From positions 33,935-97,934 of the forward strand of contig CANGEP010000009.1 in NCBI GenBank assembly GCA_947452905.1: a stretch of 64,000 bases of DNA, written 5' to 3'. Below, piece by piece: positions 53,223 through 62,319 of this stretch (positions are counted from its first letter, which is position 1; every line of letters starts with the position of its first letter). A program made the translations under genes and the position numbers. The notes beneath the pieces are model-generated. The model did no database searches. It was not told where the DNA came from and saw only the letters and a list, made by a program, of their open reading frames with translations. This DNA comes from Bacteroidota bacterium. Its GTDB lineage: Bacteria; Bacteroidota; Bacteroidia; Chitinophagales; Chitinophagaceae.

Positions 53223-56200
53223 ATGTCGACAATAAATAAAATAAAAGAGAAGTTTAAGGAATTTGGACCCACCTCTTGGAGTATTACTAATAAAACATCT
53301 ATTTACTTACTTATGTTGTTTATTAGCTTAGGTGGTATTTTCCAGTTCCTAACCCTGCCTAAAGAGCAATTTCCTGAAGTAATTATTCCTACTATGTTTG
53401 TACAAACAGTATATGTAGGTAATTCACCAAAAGATATAGAGAACTTAGTTACTCGCCCTATCGAAAAGCAAATTAAAAGTATTAGTGGGGTAAAAATTAA
53501 TAAGTTTACCTCTTCTTCTCAACAAGATTTTTCGTTGATCACCGTTGAGTTTAGTACCGACGTAAAAACAGATATTGCTTTACAAAAAGTAAAAGATGCG
53601 GTAGATAAAGCTAAAGGAGAGTTGCCTAATGATTTAACACAGGAGCCAAGAGTAATGGAGTTAAACATTAGTGACCAGCCTATCATGTTTGTTAACATTA
53701 GTGGTAACTATAACACAGTACAACTTAAAAAATATGCCGACGATTTAAAAGATAAGTTAGAAGGTATTCCACAAATTAATAGAATTGATTTAGTAGGAGC
53801 TCCCGAAAGAGAGTTTCAAATTAATGTAGATAATTACCGCATGCAAACGGCGGGTATCACTTTTGATGATATTAGTGCTGCTATCCAAAGAGAGAACCTC
53901 GATTTATCGGGTGGTTTATTGGAAGTAGGAAATATGCAAAGAAACTTACAATTAAAAGGGCAACTAAAAAACGCCAACGATATTGCTAATATCATTGTAA
54001 GAAATAGCAACGGCGCACCTATCTATTTAAAAGACGTTGCTAAGATTACCGATACCATTAAAAACACAGCAAGCTTTGCACGTTTAAATGGAAAAAACGT
54101 ATTAACCTTAAATATTATTAAGCGTAACGGAGAAAATTTAATTGCCACATCGGATGCTGTTAAAGCAATGGTAGAAGATGCGAAACAAAGTAGCTTTCCT
54201 AAAGACTTAAGCGTGGTAATATCTGGCGATCAAAGTATTCGTACCAGAAGCTCCTTTACTGAATTAGTAAACTCAATTGTAATTGGATTTATCTTAGTAT
54301 TAGTAGTATTAATGTTCTTTATGGGTGTAACCAATGCCTTTTTTGTGGCCTTATCGGTACCCCTTAGTATGTTCGTAGCTTTTGTATTTTTACCTGCAGG
54401 TGATTTAGTGGTGGGCTCCCATATCACTTTAAACTTTATGGTACTATTTGCTTTATTGTTTGGCTTAGGTATTATTGTTGATGATGCTATTGTGGTAATC
54501 GAGAATACTCACCGAATTTTTATTCAAGGAAAAGGAAAACTAACAGCTACCACTTCGGCAAAGATGGCCGCAGGGGAGGTTTTTATTCCTGTATTAGCAG
54601 GAACAATAACCACGCTTGCTCCTTTTTTCCCCTTATTATTTTGGCCTGGTATCATTGGTAAATTCATGGTGTATTTACCAGCGATGTTAATATTTACATT
54701 AGCGGCTTCATTGGTAGTAGCGTTTATCATGAACCCCGTATTTGCCGTTGATTTTATGAATCATGAGGAAGATGCCATTATAGAAGAACCTAAATCGGCT
54801 ATATTTAAAAAGAAGTCTTTCTGGATTCCTATTGCTGTAGGAGCATTATTAGATGTAGCAGGTTTTACCTTCTTAGGTAATCTATTAATATTTATTATGA
54901 TCACAGTAGTGGCTAATAAATATTTCATTAATGATATGATTGTGAAGTTCCAAACTTCTACTTTACCAAGATTAATGAATTGGTATGAACGTTCTTTAAG
55001 AAGAGCTTTAGGTGGATGGAGACCTGTTAAATTATTAATAGGCACTTTTGTATTACTTATTTTCTCATTTATATTATTAGGTATTAGTGTGGCTACAGGC
55101 CGTGTGGGTATTGAGTTTTTCCCTAAAGCCGATCCTAACCAAGTATATGTTTATATAAAGCTTCCTTCTGGAACAAATGTTAATTATACCGACTCCGTAA
55201 CAAGAGCTTTAGAAGCCAAAGTAAATAAGGTTTTAGAAAATGATAAAACTAAAAATCCTTTGGTAGAAAGTATCATTAGTAATGTGGCAGTAGGTGCTGG
55301 CGATCCCATGAGAGGTGATCGTAGTACTCGTTCCGAATTAGGTCGTATACAAGTAAACTTTGTAGAGTTCGAAAAGCGTCATGGAAAATCGACAGAGCCT
55401 TATTTAGAGCATTTAAGAAATGAATTAAAAGGAGTGCCGGGTGCCGAAATTTCGGTTGACCAAGAATCTTCAGGCCCCCCAACAGAACCCCCTGTAAATA
55501 TTGAAATACAAGGTGAAGATTTTGATAAATTGATTAAAACAGCGGTGGATTTAAAGAATTATTTAGATGCTGCACAAATACCTGGTATTAATGTTTTAAA
55601 GATGGATGTGGATTTACAAAACCCTGAACTTACTTTAACCATTGACAGAGATCGTGCTTTAATTGAAGGTGTAAGTAGCGCTCAAGTAGGTATGCAAATT
55701 AGAACCGCTTTATTTGGTAAAGAAGTATCAAAAATAAAAGATGGTAAAGATGAATATAAAATACAATTAAGAAGCGAGGAGTTACAAAGAAATAACTTAG
55801 TTGACTTATTAAATATGCGTTTATCTTTTAGAGATATGGCCGCAGGAGGTATGGTTAAAAATATACCTATCAGTAGTTTAGTAAAGGTAGAACCCACTAG
55901 TACACTAGGAAGTATTAAAAGAAAGAATCAAAAAAGATTAATTCAATTAAGCTCGAATGTATTAATGGATAAGGGTTATAGCCCAACTACAGTAAACGCA
56001 GCTATTGCTCAGTATATATCTAATTTTAAAGGTATTGCTGATGGTGTAACCGTTAAACAAACTGGTGAAAATGAACAACAACTAGAAACCGTTGCCTTCT
56101 TAGGTAAAGCTTTAGTGATTGCTTTAATGTTAATTTTATTCACTTTAGTATTACAATTTAATTCGGTTTCTAAATCAGTAATTATATTAACAGAGATTTT

Positions 56201-56816
56201 ATTTAGTATCATAGGTGTATTCTTAGGCTTCTCTATATTTGGTATGAAAGTATCGGGAGTAATGACAGGCTTAGGTATTGTAGGATTAGCAGGTATTGTA
56301 GTAAAGAATGGTATCTTGGTAATTGAGTTTGCTGATGAATTAAGGGCGCGCGGTATGAAAACAAAAGAAGCTATTATTCAAGCAGGTAAAACAAGAATTA
56401 TTCCAGTTATGTTAACTGCCCTTGCTGCTATCTTAGGTTTTATCCCTATCGCCATTGGTTTTAACATCAACTTTGTAACTTTATTTAGTGAGTTAAATCC
56501 ACATATATTCTTTGGTGGCGATAACGTTGCTTTCTGGAAACCATTAAGCTGGACTTTAATATTTGGTTTAATCTTTGCTTTTTTTATGACCTTGTTTATT
56601 GTACCGGGCATGTATTTAATTGCCGAAAGATTAAAGCGTCCAATGCGTCGTCATTTTGGTGGCAAATGGATTAGTATGTTAGGAATACCTCCATTAACTT
56701 TTATTTTCTTACCTCTAGTATTCGTAACTGTATACTTGCATAAAAGAAATGTAAAACGCAGAAGAGCCAATAACAATGCTCAAGGAGATAGTACCATCAA
56801 TGGTTCTTGGTACTAG
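53223..56816 (+). CDS. RND family efflux pump permease with extra membrane segments
   Basis: Proton-driven inner-membrane pump of 1197 residues, versus about 1040 for AcrB. RND hallmarks: TM1 plus periplasmic porter domain (FPEVIIPTMFVQTVYVGNSPKDIENLVTRPIEKQI), TM4 motif GLGIIVDDAIVVIENTHRI with the paired proton-relay aspartates, and TM10-11 VMTGLGIVGLAGIVVKNGILVIEF. Two additions are visible: about 50 residues with two hydrophobic helices between TM6 and TM7 (FWIPIAVGALLDVAGF...IFIMITVVANKYF), and a further C-terminal helix (LGIPPLTFIFLPLVFVTVYL) after TM12. HAE1-like drug efflux is the best guess; heavy-metal motifs are not evident. Last gene of the operon. Confidence 0.94.
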   Translation: MSTINKIKEKFKEFGPTSWSITNKTSIYLLMLFISLGGIFQFLTLPKEQFPEVIIPTMFVQTVYVGNSPKDIENLVTRPIEKQIKSISGVKINKFTSSSQQDFSLITVEFSTDVKTDIALQKVKDAVDKAKGELPNDLTQEPRVMELNISDQPIMFVNISGNYNTVQLKKYADDLKDKLEGIPQINRIDLVGAPEREFQINVDNYRMQTAGITFDDISAAIQRENLDLSGGLLEVGNMQRNLQLKGQLKNANDIANIIVRNSNGAPIYLKDVAKITDTIKNTASFARLNGKNVLTLNIIKRNGENLIATSDAVKAMVEDAKQSSFPKDLSVVISGDQSIRTRSSFTELVNSIVIGFILVLVVLMFFMGVTNAFFVALSVPLSMFVAFVFLPAGDLVVGSHITLNFMVLFALLFGLGIIVDDAIVVIENTHRIFIQGKGKLTATTSAKMAAGEVFIPVLAGTITTLAPFFPLLFWPGIIGKFMVYLPAMLIFTLAASLVVAFIMNPVFAVDFMNHEEDAIIEEPKSAIFKKKSFWIPIAVGALLDVAGFTFLGNLLIFIMITVVANKYFINDMIVKFQTSTLPRLMNWYERSLRRALGGWRPVKLLIGTFVLLIFSFILLGISVATGRVGIEFFPKADPNQVYVYIKLPSGTNVNYTDSVTRALEAKVNKVLENDKTKNPLVESIISNVAVGAGDPMRGDRSTRSELGRIQVNFVEFEKRHGKSTEPYLEHLRNELKGVPGAEISVDQESSGPPTEPPVNIEIQGEDFDKLIKTAVDLKNYLDAAQIPGINVLKMDVDLQNPELTLTIDRDRALIEGVSSAQVGMQIRTALFGKEVSKIKDGKDEYKIQLRSEELQRNNLVDLLNMRLSFRDMAAGGMVKNIPISSLVKVEPTSTLGSIKRKNQKRLIQLSSNVLMDKGYSPTTVNAAIAQYISNFKGIADGVTVKQTGENEQQLETVAFLGKALVIALMLILFTLVLQFNSVSKSVIILTEILFSIIGVFLGFSIFGMKVSGVMTGLGIVGLAGIVVKNGILVIEFADELRARGMKTKEAIIQAGKTRIIPVMLTALAAILGFIPIAIGFNINFVTLFSELNPHIFFGGDNVAFWKPLSWTLIFGLIFAFFMTLFIVPGMYLIAERLKRPMRRHFGGKWISMLGIPPLTFIFLPLVFVTVYLHKRNVKRRRANNNAQGDSTINGSWY

Positions 56817-56836
56817 TATCTAGTTATTAAAAATTC

Positions 56837-56867
56837 AAAACCCTTCGATTTATCGAGGGGTTTTTTT
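56837..56867. terminator. Terminator of the efflux operon, shared with convergent galK
   Basis: Stem AAAACCCTTCGA / TCGAGGGGTTTT (one G-U pair) with a TTTA loop and a seven-T run on the plus strand. The A-run before it suits the minus strand too. Confidence 0.9.
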
Positions 56868-56881
56868 ATGGCTCAATTATT

Positions 56882-57988
56882 TTATAAAATATGGGCTCCT
56901 TCTTCGATGCTCACTAAGTAATGAAGCAATTTTTTACCCGTAGCTTCCTCATACTGTTGACTTACCAATTTTACTAAGTTTTCAGTGGCGGTTTTGTGCA
57001 CTAAATTAATAGTACAACCTCCAAAACCTCCTCCCATCATTCTTGCTCCCAACACCTTTTCGTTAGTACTTACCAGTTTAATTAGTAAATCTAATTCGGC
57101 GCAGCTTACTTCATATAAATTCGAAAGACCCTCATGTGTAGCAAACATTTTTTGACCAAAAGCCATTAAATTTCTTGCTTGTAAATCTTGGGTGGCTGCT
57201 ATGGTACGTTCTATTTCTTGAATCACATAACTGGCTCTGTTGTATACTTTTGGAAAAACAGATATATCTACCGATGCCTCTAGCATTGCTATAGTAGCTT
57301 GTCTTAAAGATGTTACATGAGCATATTTCTCTTGTATCATTGCTACTGCTTTTTCACACTCGGCTCTTCGGGTATTATACTCACTGCTCGCTAAAGCATG
57401 TTTTACTTGGGTATCCAATAAAACAATTTCATACTCACCTAATGACAAAGGAAAATATTGATAAGATAGGTTTTGACAATCTAATAAAACTACTTGATCT
57501 TTTTTACCAAATAAACTCGCAAACTGATCCATGATGCCACATTGTACGCCCGCAAATTCATGTTCTGCTTTTTGTGCCAATAAAGCCAATTCCATTTTAG
57601 TTAAACCAAATTCAAAAATCTCATTGATGGCAAAAGAAAGTGCACACTCTATAGCAGCAGAACTAGATAAGCCTGCACCTATAGGTACATTGCTTTGTAG
57701 CTGAATCGTAAAGCCAGTGGGAAAACTAAATTTTTTTTGAAACTGTGCGATAACACCTATTAAGTAATTGGCCCAATCTTTATTTTGTTTGGCTATTTTA
57801 TCTATGGGTATAATCAAATCATCTCCCATATCTAGTGCTATCATTTGTACTAAGTTGTCATCTCGAGTTTCCAAACTTACAATGGCTGCTTTTTGAATAG
57901 CTGCAGGTAAAACAAATCCATCATTATAATCGGTATGTTCTCCAATTAAATTAATTCTTCCTGGGGAGCTTACACGAATAGATCTCAT
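56882..57988 (-). CDS. galK: Galactokinase
   Basis: GHMP kinase phosphorylating galactose at C1 in the Leloir pathway. The 368-residue protein has the galactokinase signature GRINLIGEHTDYNDGFVLP (9-28), the ATP loop PIGAGLSSSAAIECAL, catalytic Asp in GIMDQFAS, and the C-terminal RMMGGGFGGCTINLV. It lies 1 nt after the aminotransferase gene, so translation is probably coupled. The other Leloir genes are not next to it, which is unusual. It could feed UDP-galactose to the polysaccharide locus, but that is speculation. Confidence 0.96.
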   Translation of the reverse strand: MRSIRVSSPGRINLIGEHTDYNDGFVLPAAIQKAAIVSLETRDDNLVQMIALDMGDDLIIPIDKIAKQNKDWANYLIGVIAQFQKKFSFPTGFTIQLQSNVPIGAGLSSSAAIECALSFAINEIFEFGLTKMELALLAQKAEHEFAGVQCGIMDQFASLFGKKDQVVLLDCQNLSYQYFPLSLGEYEIVLLDTQVKHALASSEYNTRRAECEKAVAMIQEKYAHVTSLRQATIAMLEASVDISVFPKVYNRASYVIQEIERTIAATQDLQARNLMAFGQKMFATHEGLSNLYEVSCAELDLLIKLVSTNEKVLGARMMGGGFGGCTINLVHKTATENLVKLVSQQYEEATGKKLLHYLVSIEEGAHIL

Positions 57989-57989
57989 C

Positions 57990-59132
57990 TTAACTATTTA
58001 ATTTTTGTAAGCAAGCTGCAGCGGCGTCAAGAGTAGCTTTTTGTTTGGCAAAACACAAACGGATTACTTTATGATCGGTAGCATCATGATAAAAAGCCGA
58101 CATAGGAATAACTGCTATTCCATAATTAGTTACTAGTTTTTCGGCAAAGGACTTATCCGACTCTTCCGATATTGCAGCATAACTATAGGATTCAAAATAA
58201 GAACCATGAGAATCCATTCTTACAAGTGGGGTATCTTTTAATAAGACTCTGAGATAGTCTCTTTTTTCTTGGTAAAAATTTCCCAAGGATAAATACGCTT
58301 CTTTATTAGACATATAATTTGCAATGCCTACTTGTTTTGGCGTATCACAACTAAAGGCATTAAACTGATGTACTTTTCTAAACTCCTTGCTTAACTGCTC
58401 GGGTGCTACACAATAACCTAATTTCCATCCGGTACAGTGATAAGTTTTGCCAAAGGAATAACAAATAAAAGTTCTTTGATAAAGCTCGGCGTATTTTAAA
58501 ACTGATTCATGTGGGATTTGATCATAAATTAAATGCTCATATACTTCATCGCTAATGAGGTATAATTGATTACGAACTACTATTTCTTGTAACTCTAACA
58601 TATCAGAAGCACTCATTACTTTGCCAGTGGGATTATGAGGTGTATTTACTAAAATAGCTTTTGTTTTATTCGTAATGGCTGCTTTTACTTTATCCCAGGG
58701 TATCGTATAATTTGGAAATTCTAAAGCAATAGGTACCACTATACCTCCATTGATAGTGATATTAGGTATATAACTATCATAGGCGGGTTCAAAAATAATT
58801 ATTTCATCGCCTGGCTCTATAATAGTTGAAAAAGCAGTGTAAATAGCATAAGTGCCACCCGGTGTAATTGTAATTTCGGTATCTGCATTAATAGTAGCAG
58901 CATATAAATCATGCATTTTTTGTGCTAACCCCTGTCTTAATGCAGGAAGGCCAAATGTATGTGCATACTGATTGTGCCCCTCTTTCATAGCCTGGTTGAC
59001 GGATTCAATAAGTTTGGCACTCATGGGAAAATCGGGAAAACCCTGCCCTAAATTGATAGCTCCATGCTTTACTGCTAATTGACTCATCACCGTAAAGATG
59101 CTGGTGCCAATATGAGGTAGCTTAGATTGCAT
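57990..59132 (-). CDS. Class I/II aminotransferase, methionine aminotransferase (YbdL)-like
   Basis: PLP-dependent aminotransferase of 380 residues. PLP-site features: Asn/Pro motif NTPHNPTGKV (about 163-172), D195 in YLISDEVYEHL, Schiff-base Lys K229 in CYSFGKTYHCTGWKLGY, and the C-terminal carboxylate-binding Arg in VIRLCFAKQ. The N-terminus (GTSIFTVMSQLAVKHGAINLGQGFPDFP) is typical of the YbdL/KAT group, which uses methionine, kynurenine or aromatic amino acids. It is not a branched-chain aminotransferase (fold type IV), so it does not fill the ilvE gap. It lies 13 nt after the TolC-like gene. Confidence 0.92.
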   Translation of the reverse strand: MQSKLPHIGTSIFTVMSQLAVKHGAINLGQGFPDFPMSAKLIESVNQAMKEGHNQYAHTFGLPALRQGLAQKMHDLYAATINADTEITITPGGTYAIYTAFSTIIEPGDEIIIFEPAYDSYIPNITINGGIVVPIALEFPNYTIPWDKVKAAITNKTKAILVNTPHNPTGKVMSASDMLELQEIVVRNQLYLISDEVYEHLIYDQIPHESVLKYAELYQRTFICYSFGKTYHCTGWKLGYCVAPEQLSKEFRKVHQFNAFSCDTPKQVGIANYMSNKEAYLSLGNFYQEKRDYLRVLLKDTPLVRMDSHGSYFESYSYAAISEESDKSFAEKLVTNYGIAVIPMSAFYHDATDHKVIRLCFAKQKATLDAAAACLQKLNS

Positions 59133-59145
59133 GAATCAAAAATAT

Positions 59146-60456
59146 TTAGAAAGCTAACTGATTAGACAAACGCTTTAATTCAATCTCCGCTACTTTAGCT
59201 GTGTAGGCAATACTTACTAATCTAAAACCTGCAGCTTCAAAACTTTGTTGTGCTTGCTTTACATCTACAATCGTAGCTTGTCCTAACTGAAATTTTTGCA
59301 TTACTAAATTTAATAAAGCCTGAGACATTTGATAGTTCTCGGTTTCGATAGGTAATTGCTTGATATTATTTTGATAAGCCTGATAAGTTTTAACCACATT
59401 GGTTGATATATCAGTTAACGCATTTTGATATTGTAACTGTGCAGATGCACTATTAATTTGTGCATTTTTATAGGCTTTTTTGGAAGCACCCCCCACATAC
59501 AAAGGAATAGAAAGATTCACGCCTAAGAAAGGGCCGTAAGTTTCATTTAATAAACTAAAACCAGCAGCCGATTTATTACTATTAAAATTATACCCCGTTG
59601 TAGCTCTTAAAGTTGGATACATTAAAGCACGGGTTTCTTTTTCAATTAATTGACTTATTTTAATTTGTTGCTCAGTGGATTGTATACTTGGATTTTGTAC
59701 ACTTAATTTTTCGATGTCGGCTAATAATAATTTGGTATCAACAAAAATGCTATCTACTGTAGTGAACTGTGTATTGGAGGGGAGCACTAAATTATTTAAT
59801 AAGTCTTCTTTAGCTTGATCAATAATTAATTGCTGATTTTGTTTGGCTTGTACTAAAGCATTTAAATCTAAACTAGATTGTAATAAATCTGCATCGTTGG
59901 CCACCCCTACTTTTTGTTTGGTCTTTATAATATCAACTCTTTGTTGAGAAGCTTCAATAGATTTTTGAATAGTTGTTAAATAGGCTTGTTGACGAACAAT
60001 ATTATAATACTGTTGCATCACCGTTGCTGTAGTATTTTGAATTTGGTTTTGTAAAACCGAATTAGATTGATTCTCTAAAGCTGCTAAACGCTCTTTAGTT
60101 GTTTGTACACGATAGCCGTTAAATAAAATAACAGAAGCGGTAACCCCTGCAGTTACTGTAGTTCCATCAACAGCTGTTTTAGTGGTATTACGAGAAGGAT
60201 CTGCAAATTGTTGTTGAATAGTACTTGTGTTTTTGTTTTCATTGCCAGTAGCTGTTACAGAAGGCAAAGCACCTGCAACTCCATAATCGTTATTGTTTTT
60301 ACTTATGGCAACAGTGTTTTCCACAAGTTTAATATCATAACTATTTTTAAGCGCTGTTTGAATGGCTTCTTTTAAACTTAACTTTTGTTGAGCTTTAGTA
60401 GCAAGCGAAATAATAGTAAGAAATAAAATCGCAGTAAAAGAAAATGATTTTTGCAT
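59146..60456 (-). CDS. TolC family outer-membrane protein (second copy)
   Basis: Outer-membrane efflux channel of 436 residues with signal peptide (LFLTIISLATKAQ). It shows two OEP repeats: KLSLKEAIQTALKNSYDIKLVENTV at the start of the first, and a late VMQKFQLGQATIVDVKQAQQSFEAA, the TolC-family FQLGQ..I.DV.QAQ turn. No inner-membrane pump or adaptor gene is next to it. It starts 14 nt after pyrH and appears to be co-transcribed with it, so it probably serves a transporter encoded elsewhere. Confidence 0.92.
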   Translation of the reverse strand: MQKSFSFTAILFLTIISLATKAQQKLSLKEAIQTALKNSYDIKLVENTVAISKNNNDYGVAGALPSVTATGNENKNTSTIQQQFADPSRNTTKTAVDGTTVTAGVTASVILFNGYRVQTTKERLAALENQSNSVLQNQIQNTTATVMQQYYNIVRQQAYLTTIQKSIEASQQRVDIIKTKQKVGVANDADLLQSSLDLNALVQAKQNQQLIIDQAKEDLLNNLVLPSNTQFTTVDSIFVDTKLLLADIEKLSVQNPSIQSTEQQIKISQLIEKETRALMYPTLRATTGYNFNSNKSAAGFSLLNETYGPFLGVNLSIPLYVGGASKKAYKNAQINSASAQLQYQNALTDISTNVVKTYQAYQNNIKQLPIETENYQMSQALLNLVMQKFQLGQATIVDVKQAQQSFEAAGFRLVSIAYTAKVAEIELKRLSNQLAF

Positions 60457-60470
60457 AATTAATTTTTGTC

Positions 60471-61187
60471 TTATCCAACTAATGTTCCCACAGAAGCGCC
60501 TTTTACTACTTGTAATAAGTTGCCTGGTTTATTCATGTCAAATACGATAATAGGTAGTTTATTTTCCATGCATAAAGTAAATGCTGTCATGTCCATTACT
60601 TTTAAGTTTTGGGAAATACATTCCTGGAAACTAATGGTTTCAAATTTTTTAGCAGCAGGATTTGTTTCTGGATCAGCATCATACACGCCATCTACACGAG
60701 TGCCTTTTAAAATAACATCTGCTTTCATTTCAATGGCTCTTAATGATCCTGCCGTATCAGTAGTGAAATAAGGATTACCCGTTCCTGCTCCAAATATAAC
60801 CACACGTCCTTTCTCTAAATGTCTTAATGCTTTTCTTCTAATATAAGGTTCGGCTACTTGTTCCATATTTATGGCCGATTGTAATCGAGTGTACACACCA
60901 ATTTTTTCTAACATCGCCTGAATTGCCATCGCATTTATTACAGTTGCTAACATACCCATATAATCACCATGTGCTCTTTCGATACCACTATCTGCTTCGT
61001 TCATGCCACGGTAAATATTACCTCCTCCAATCACAATGGCCACTTCAACACCCAAGGCTACTACCTCTTTAATTTCATTGGCATATTGCTCAATTATTTT
61101 AGGATTAAAGGGGTCACCTGTTCTTTCGTTTCCCAATAAAGCTTCACCAGATAATTTTAATAATACGCGTTTGTATTTGGGCTGCAT
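60471..61187 (-). CDS. pyrH: UMP kinase
   Basis: Phosphorylates UMP to UDP with ATP in pyrimidine nucleotide synthesis. The 238-residue amino-acid-kinase-fold protein has [10 protein letters not shown] (11-20), [11 protein letters not shown] (about 52-62), the UMP-binding [20 protein letters not shown] (about 131-150), and [13 protein letters not shown]. The size is standard for the bacterial hexameric enzyme. It lies downstream of tsf, as in many bacteria, but a terminator in the 182-nt gap suggests at least partly separate transcription. It is followed closely by the TolC-like gene. Confidence 0.97.
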   Translation of the reverse strand: MQPKYKRVLLKLSGEALLGNERTGDPFNPKIIEQYANEIKEVVALGVEVAIVIGGGNIYRGMNEADSGIERAHGDYMGMLATVINAMAIQAMLEKIGVYTRLQSAINMEQVAEPYIRRKALRHLEKGRVVIFGAGTGNPYFTTDTAGSLRAIEMKADVILKGTRVDGVYDADPETNPAAKKFETISFQECISQNLKVMDMTAFTLCMENKLPIIVFDMNKPGNLLQVVKGASVGTLVG

Positions 61188-61266
61188 ACTTTGTTAGATT
61201 TATACTTGCAAGATAAGAATTTTGGGTAGCAATTAAAACCCTTTTATATAAACGTAAGAACATAAA

Positions 61267-61292
61267 AAAGGGGCCTTTTGAGGGACCCCTTT
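61267..61292. terminator. Terminator between tsf and pyrH
   Basis: Stem AAAGGGG / CCCCTTT with an inner CC/GG extension. On the minus strand it is followed by TTTTTT, as expected after tsf. Confidence 0.8.
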
Positions 61293-61369
61293 ATATCTTT
61301 ACCTATACTTTATTGTCTAGGAATTTGAATCATCTGTATTTTTTGAACTAAACAGTGTTGACTTGCGGT

Positions 61370-62203
61370 TTAACCCAATGCTACACGCTTAAATTCAGTT
61401 ACTTTTAAGTCACCGTCAACCGACTTAATGTATTCACCTACGGTTTTACCACCATCCTTAACGAAAGCTTGCGCCAATAATGTTTGCTCTTTAAAGAAGG
61501 CATTAATTTTTCCTTCTGCAATTTTAGCAATCATTTCTTCTGGCTTACCTGCCATCTTTGGATCTTCTTTCATTGTATCAATAATGATAGCTCTTTCACG
61601 TGCTACTGTTTCAGCTGGTACAGATTCTGGATCAACCGCTACTGGGTTCATCGCTGCAATTTGCATTGCCACATCTTTACCTACTTCTGCATTTGCACTT
61701 GTTAAGGCAACTAATACACCCATTCTGTAAGCACCATGAATATATGAAGCTACATAAGGAGCATCTACTCTTTCAAATTTAGCTACCCCAATTTTTTCAC
61801 CAATAGAAGCTAATTTATCATTAATTAAATCAGCCACTTTAGCACCGTTTACGGTTACTTCATTTAATTCTTCAGCTGATTTTACATTGTTCGCAACAGC
61901 AGCATCAGCAATGCTTTGAGCAAAAGCAACGAAATCGGCATTCTTAGAAACGAAATCTGTTTCACAAGAAATACAAACTACAAAACCAGTTTTATTATCT
62001 GCAGATGTTTTAGCAATAATCACCCCTTCTTTAGCTTCACGATCGCTACGCTTAGCGGCCACTTTTTGACCTTGCTTACGTAACCAGTCAATTGCTGCTT
62101 CAAAATCACCATTTGTTTCAGTCAACGCTTTACGACAATCCATCATACCGGCACCGGTAGCTTGACGTAACTTATTAATATCTTGTGCTGTTATAGCGCT
62201 CAT
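61370..62203 (-). CDS. tsf: Translation elongation factor Ts
   Basis: Guanine-nucleotide exchange factor for EF-Tu. The start at 62203 (MSAITAQDINKLRQATGAGMMDCRKAL) is the standard EF-Ts N-terminus; the track start at 62254 adds 17 residues encoded in the leader. The 277-residue protein includes the UBA-like N-terminal domain and the core with ISCETDFVSKNADFVAFA, then the dimerisation domain with HGAYRMGVLVAL and a C-terminal AFVKDGGKTVGEYIKS. It follows rpsB, with a terminator-like hairpin between them. Confidence 0.97.
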   Translation of the reverse strand: MSAITAQDINKLRQATGAGMMDCRKALTETNGDFEAAIDWLRKQGQKVAAKRSDREAKEGVIIAKTSADNKTGFVVCISCETDFVSKNADFVAFAQSIADAAVANNVKSAEELNEVTVNGAKVADLINDKLASIGEKIGVAKFERVDAPYVASYIHGAYRMGVLVALTSANAEVGKDVAMQIAAMNPVAVDPESVPAETVARERAIIIDTMKEDPKMAGKPEEMIAKIAEGKINAFFKEQTLLAQAFVKDGGKTVGEYIKSVDGDLKVTEFKRVALG

Positions 62204-62252
62204 AAAAATATTTTTAAATTTTTTTTTAAAATGTTGTTGCTCAAATACTATC

Positions 62253-62310
62253 AAAAAAATACAATTGGGTCATTGGTGTCTACCTTACATAGAAACCAAT
62301 AACCCAATTG
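62253..62310 (-). terminator. Large terminator-like stem-loop between rpsB and tsf
   Basis: Arms of 16 nt (62262-62277 and 62295-62310) pair fully in the minus-strand RNA if one U-G pair is allowed, with a 17-nt loop. On the minus strand the arm is followed by TATTTTTTT. It lies in the rpsB-tsf spacer and may act as an attenuator or partial terminator. Confidence 0.75.
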
Positions 62311-62319
62311 GGATAAGTA

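Noticed and set aside
57990-59132. Aminotransferase considered as the missing ilvE
   Set aside because: It has fold type I motifs (SFGKTYHCTGWK, NPTG), whereas branched-chain aminotransferases are fold type IV.
60466-60771. Plus-strand ORF of 101 codons
   Set aside because: Antisense to pyrH; composition mirrors the sense gene.
61428-61730. Plus-strand ORFs opposite tsf
   Set aside because: Two or three overlapping frames antisense to a strongly conserved gene, all shadows.
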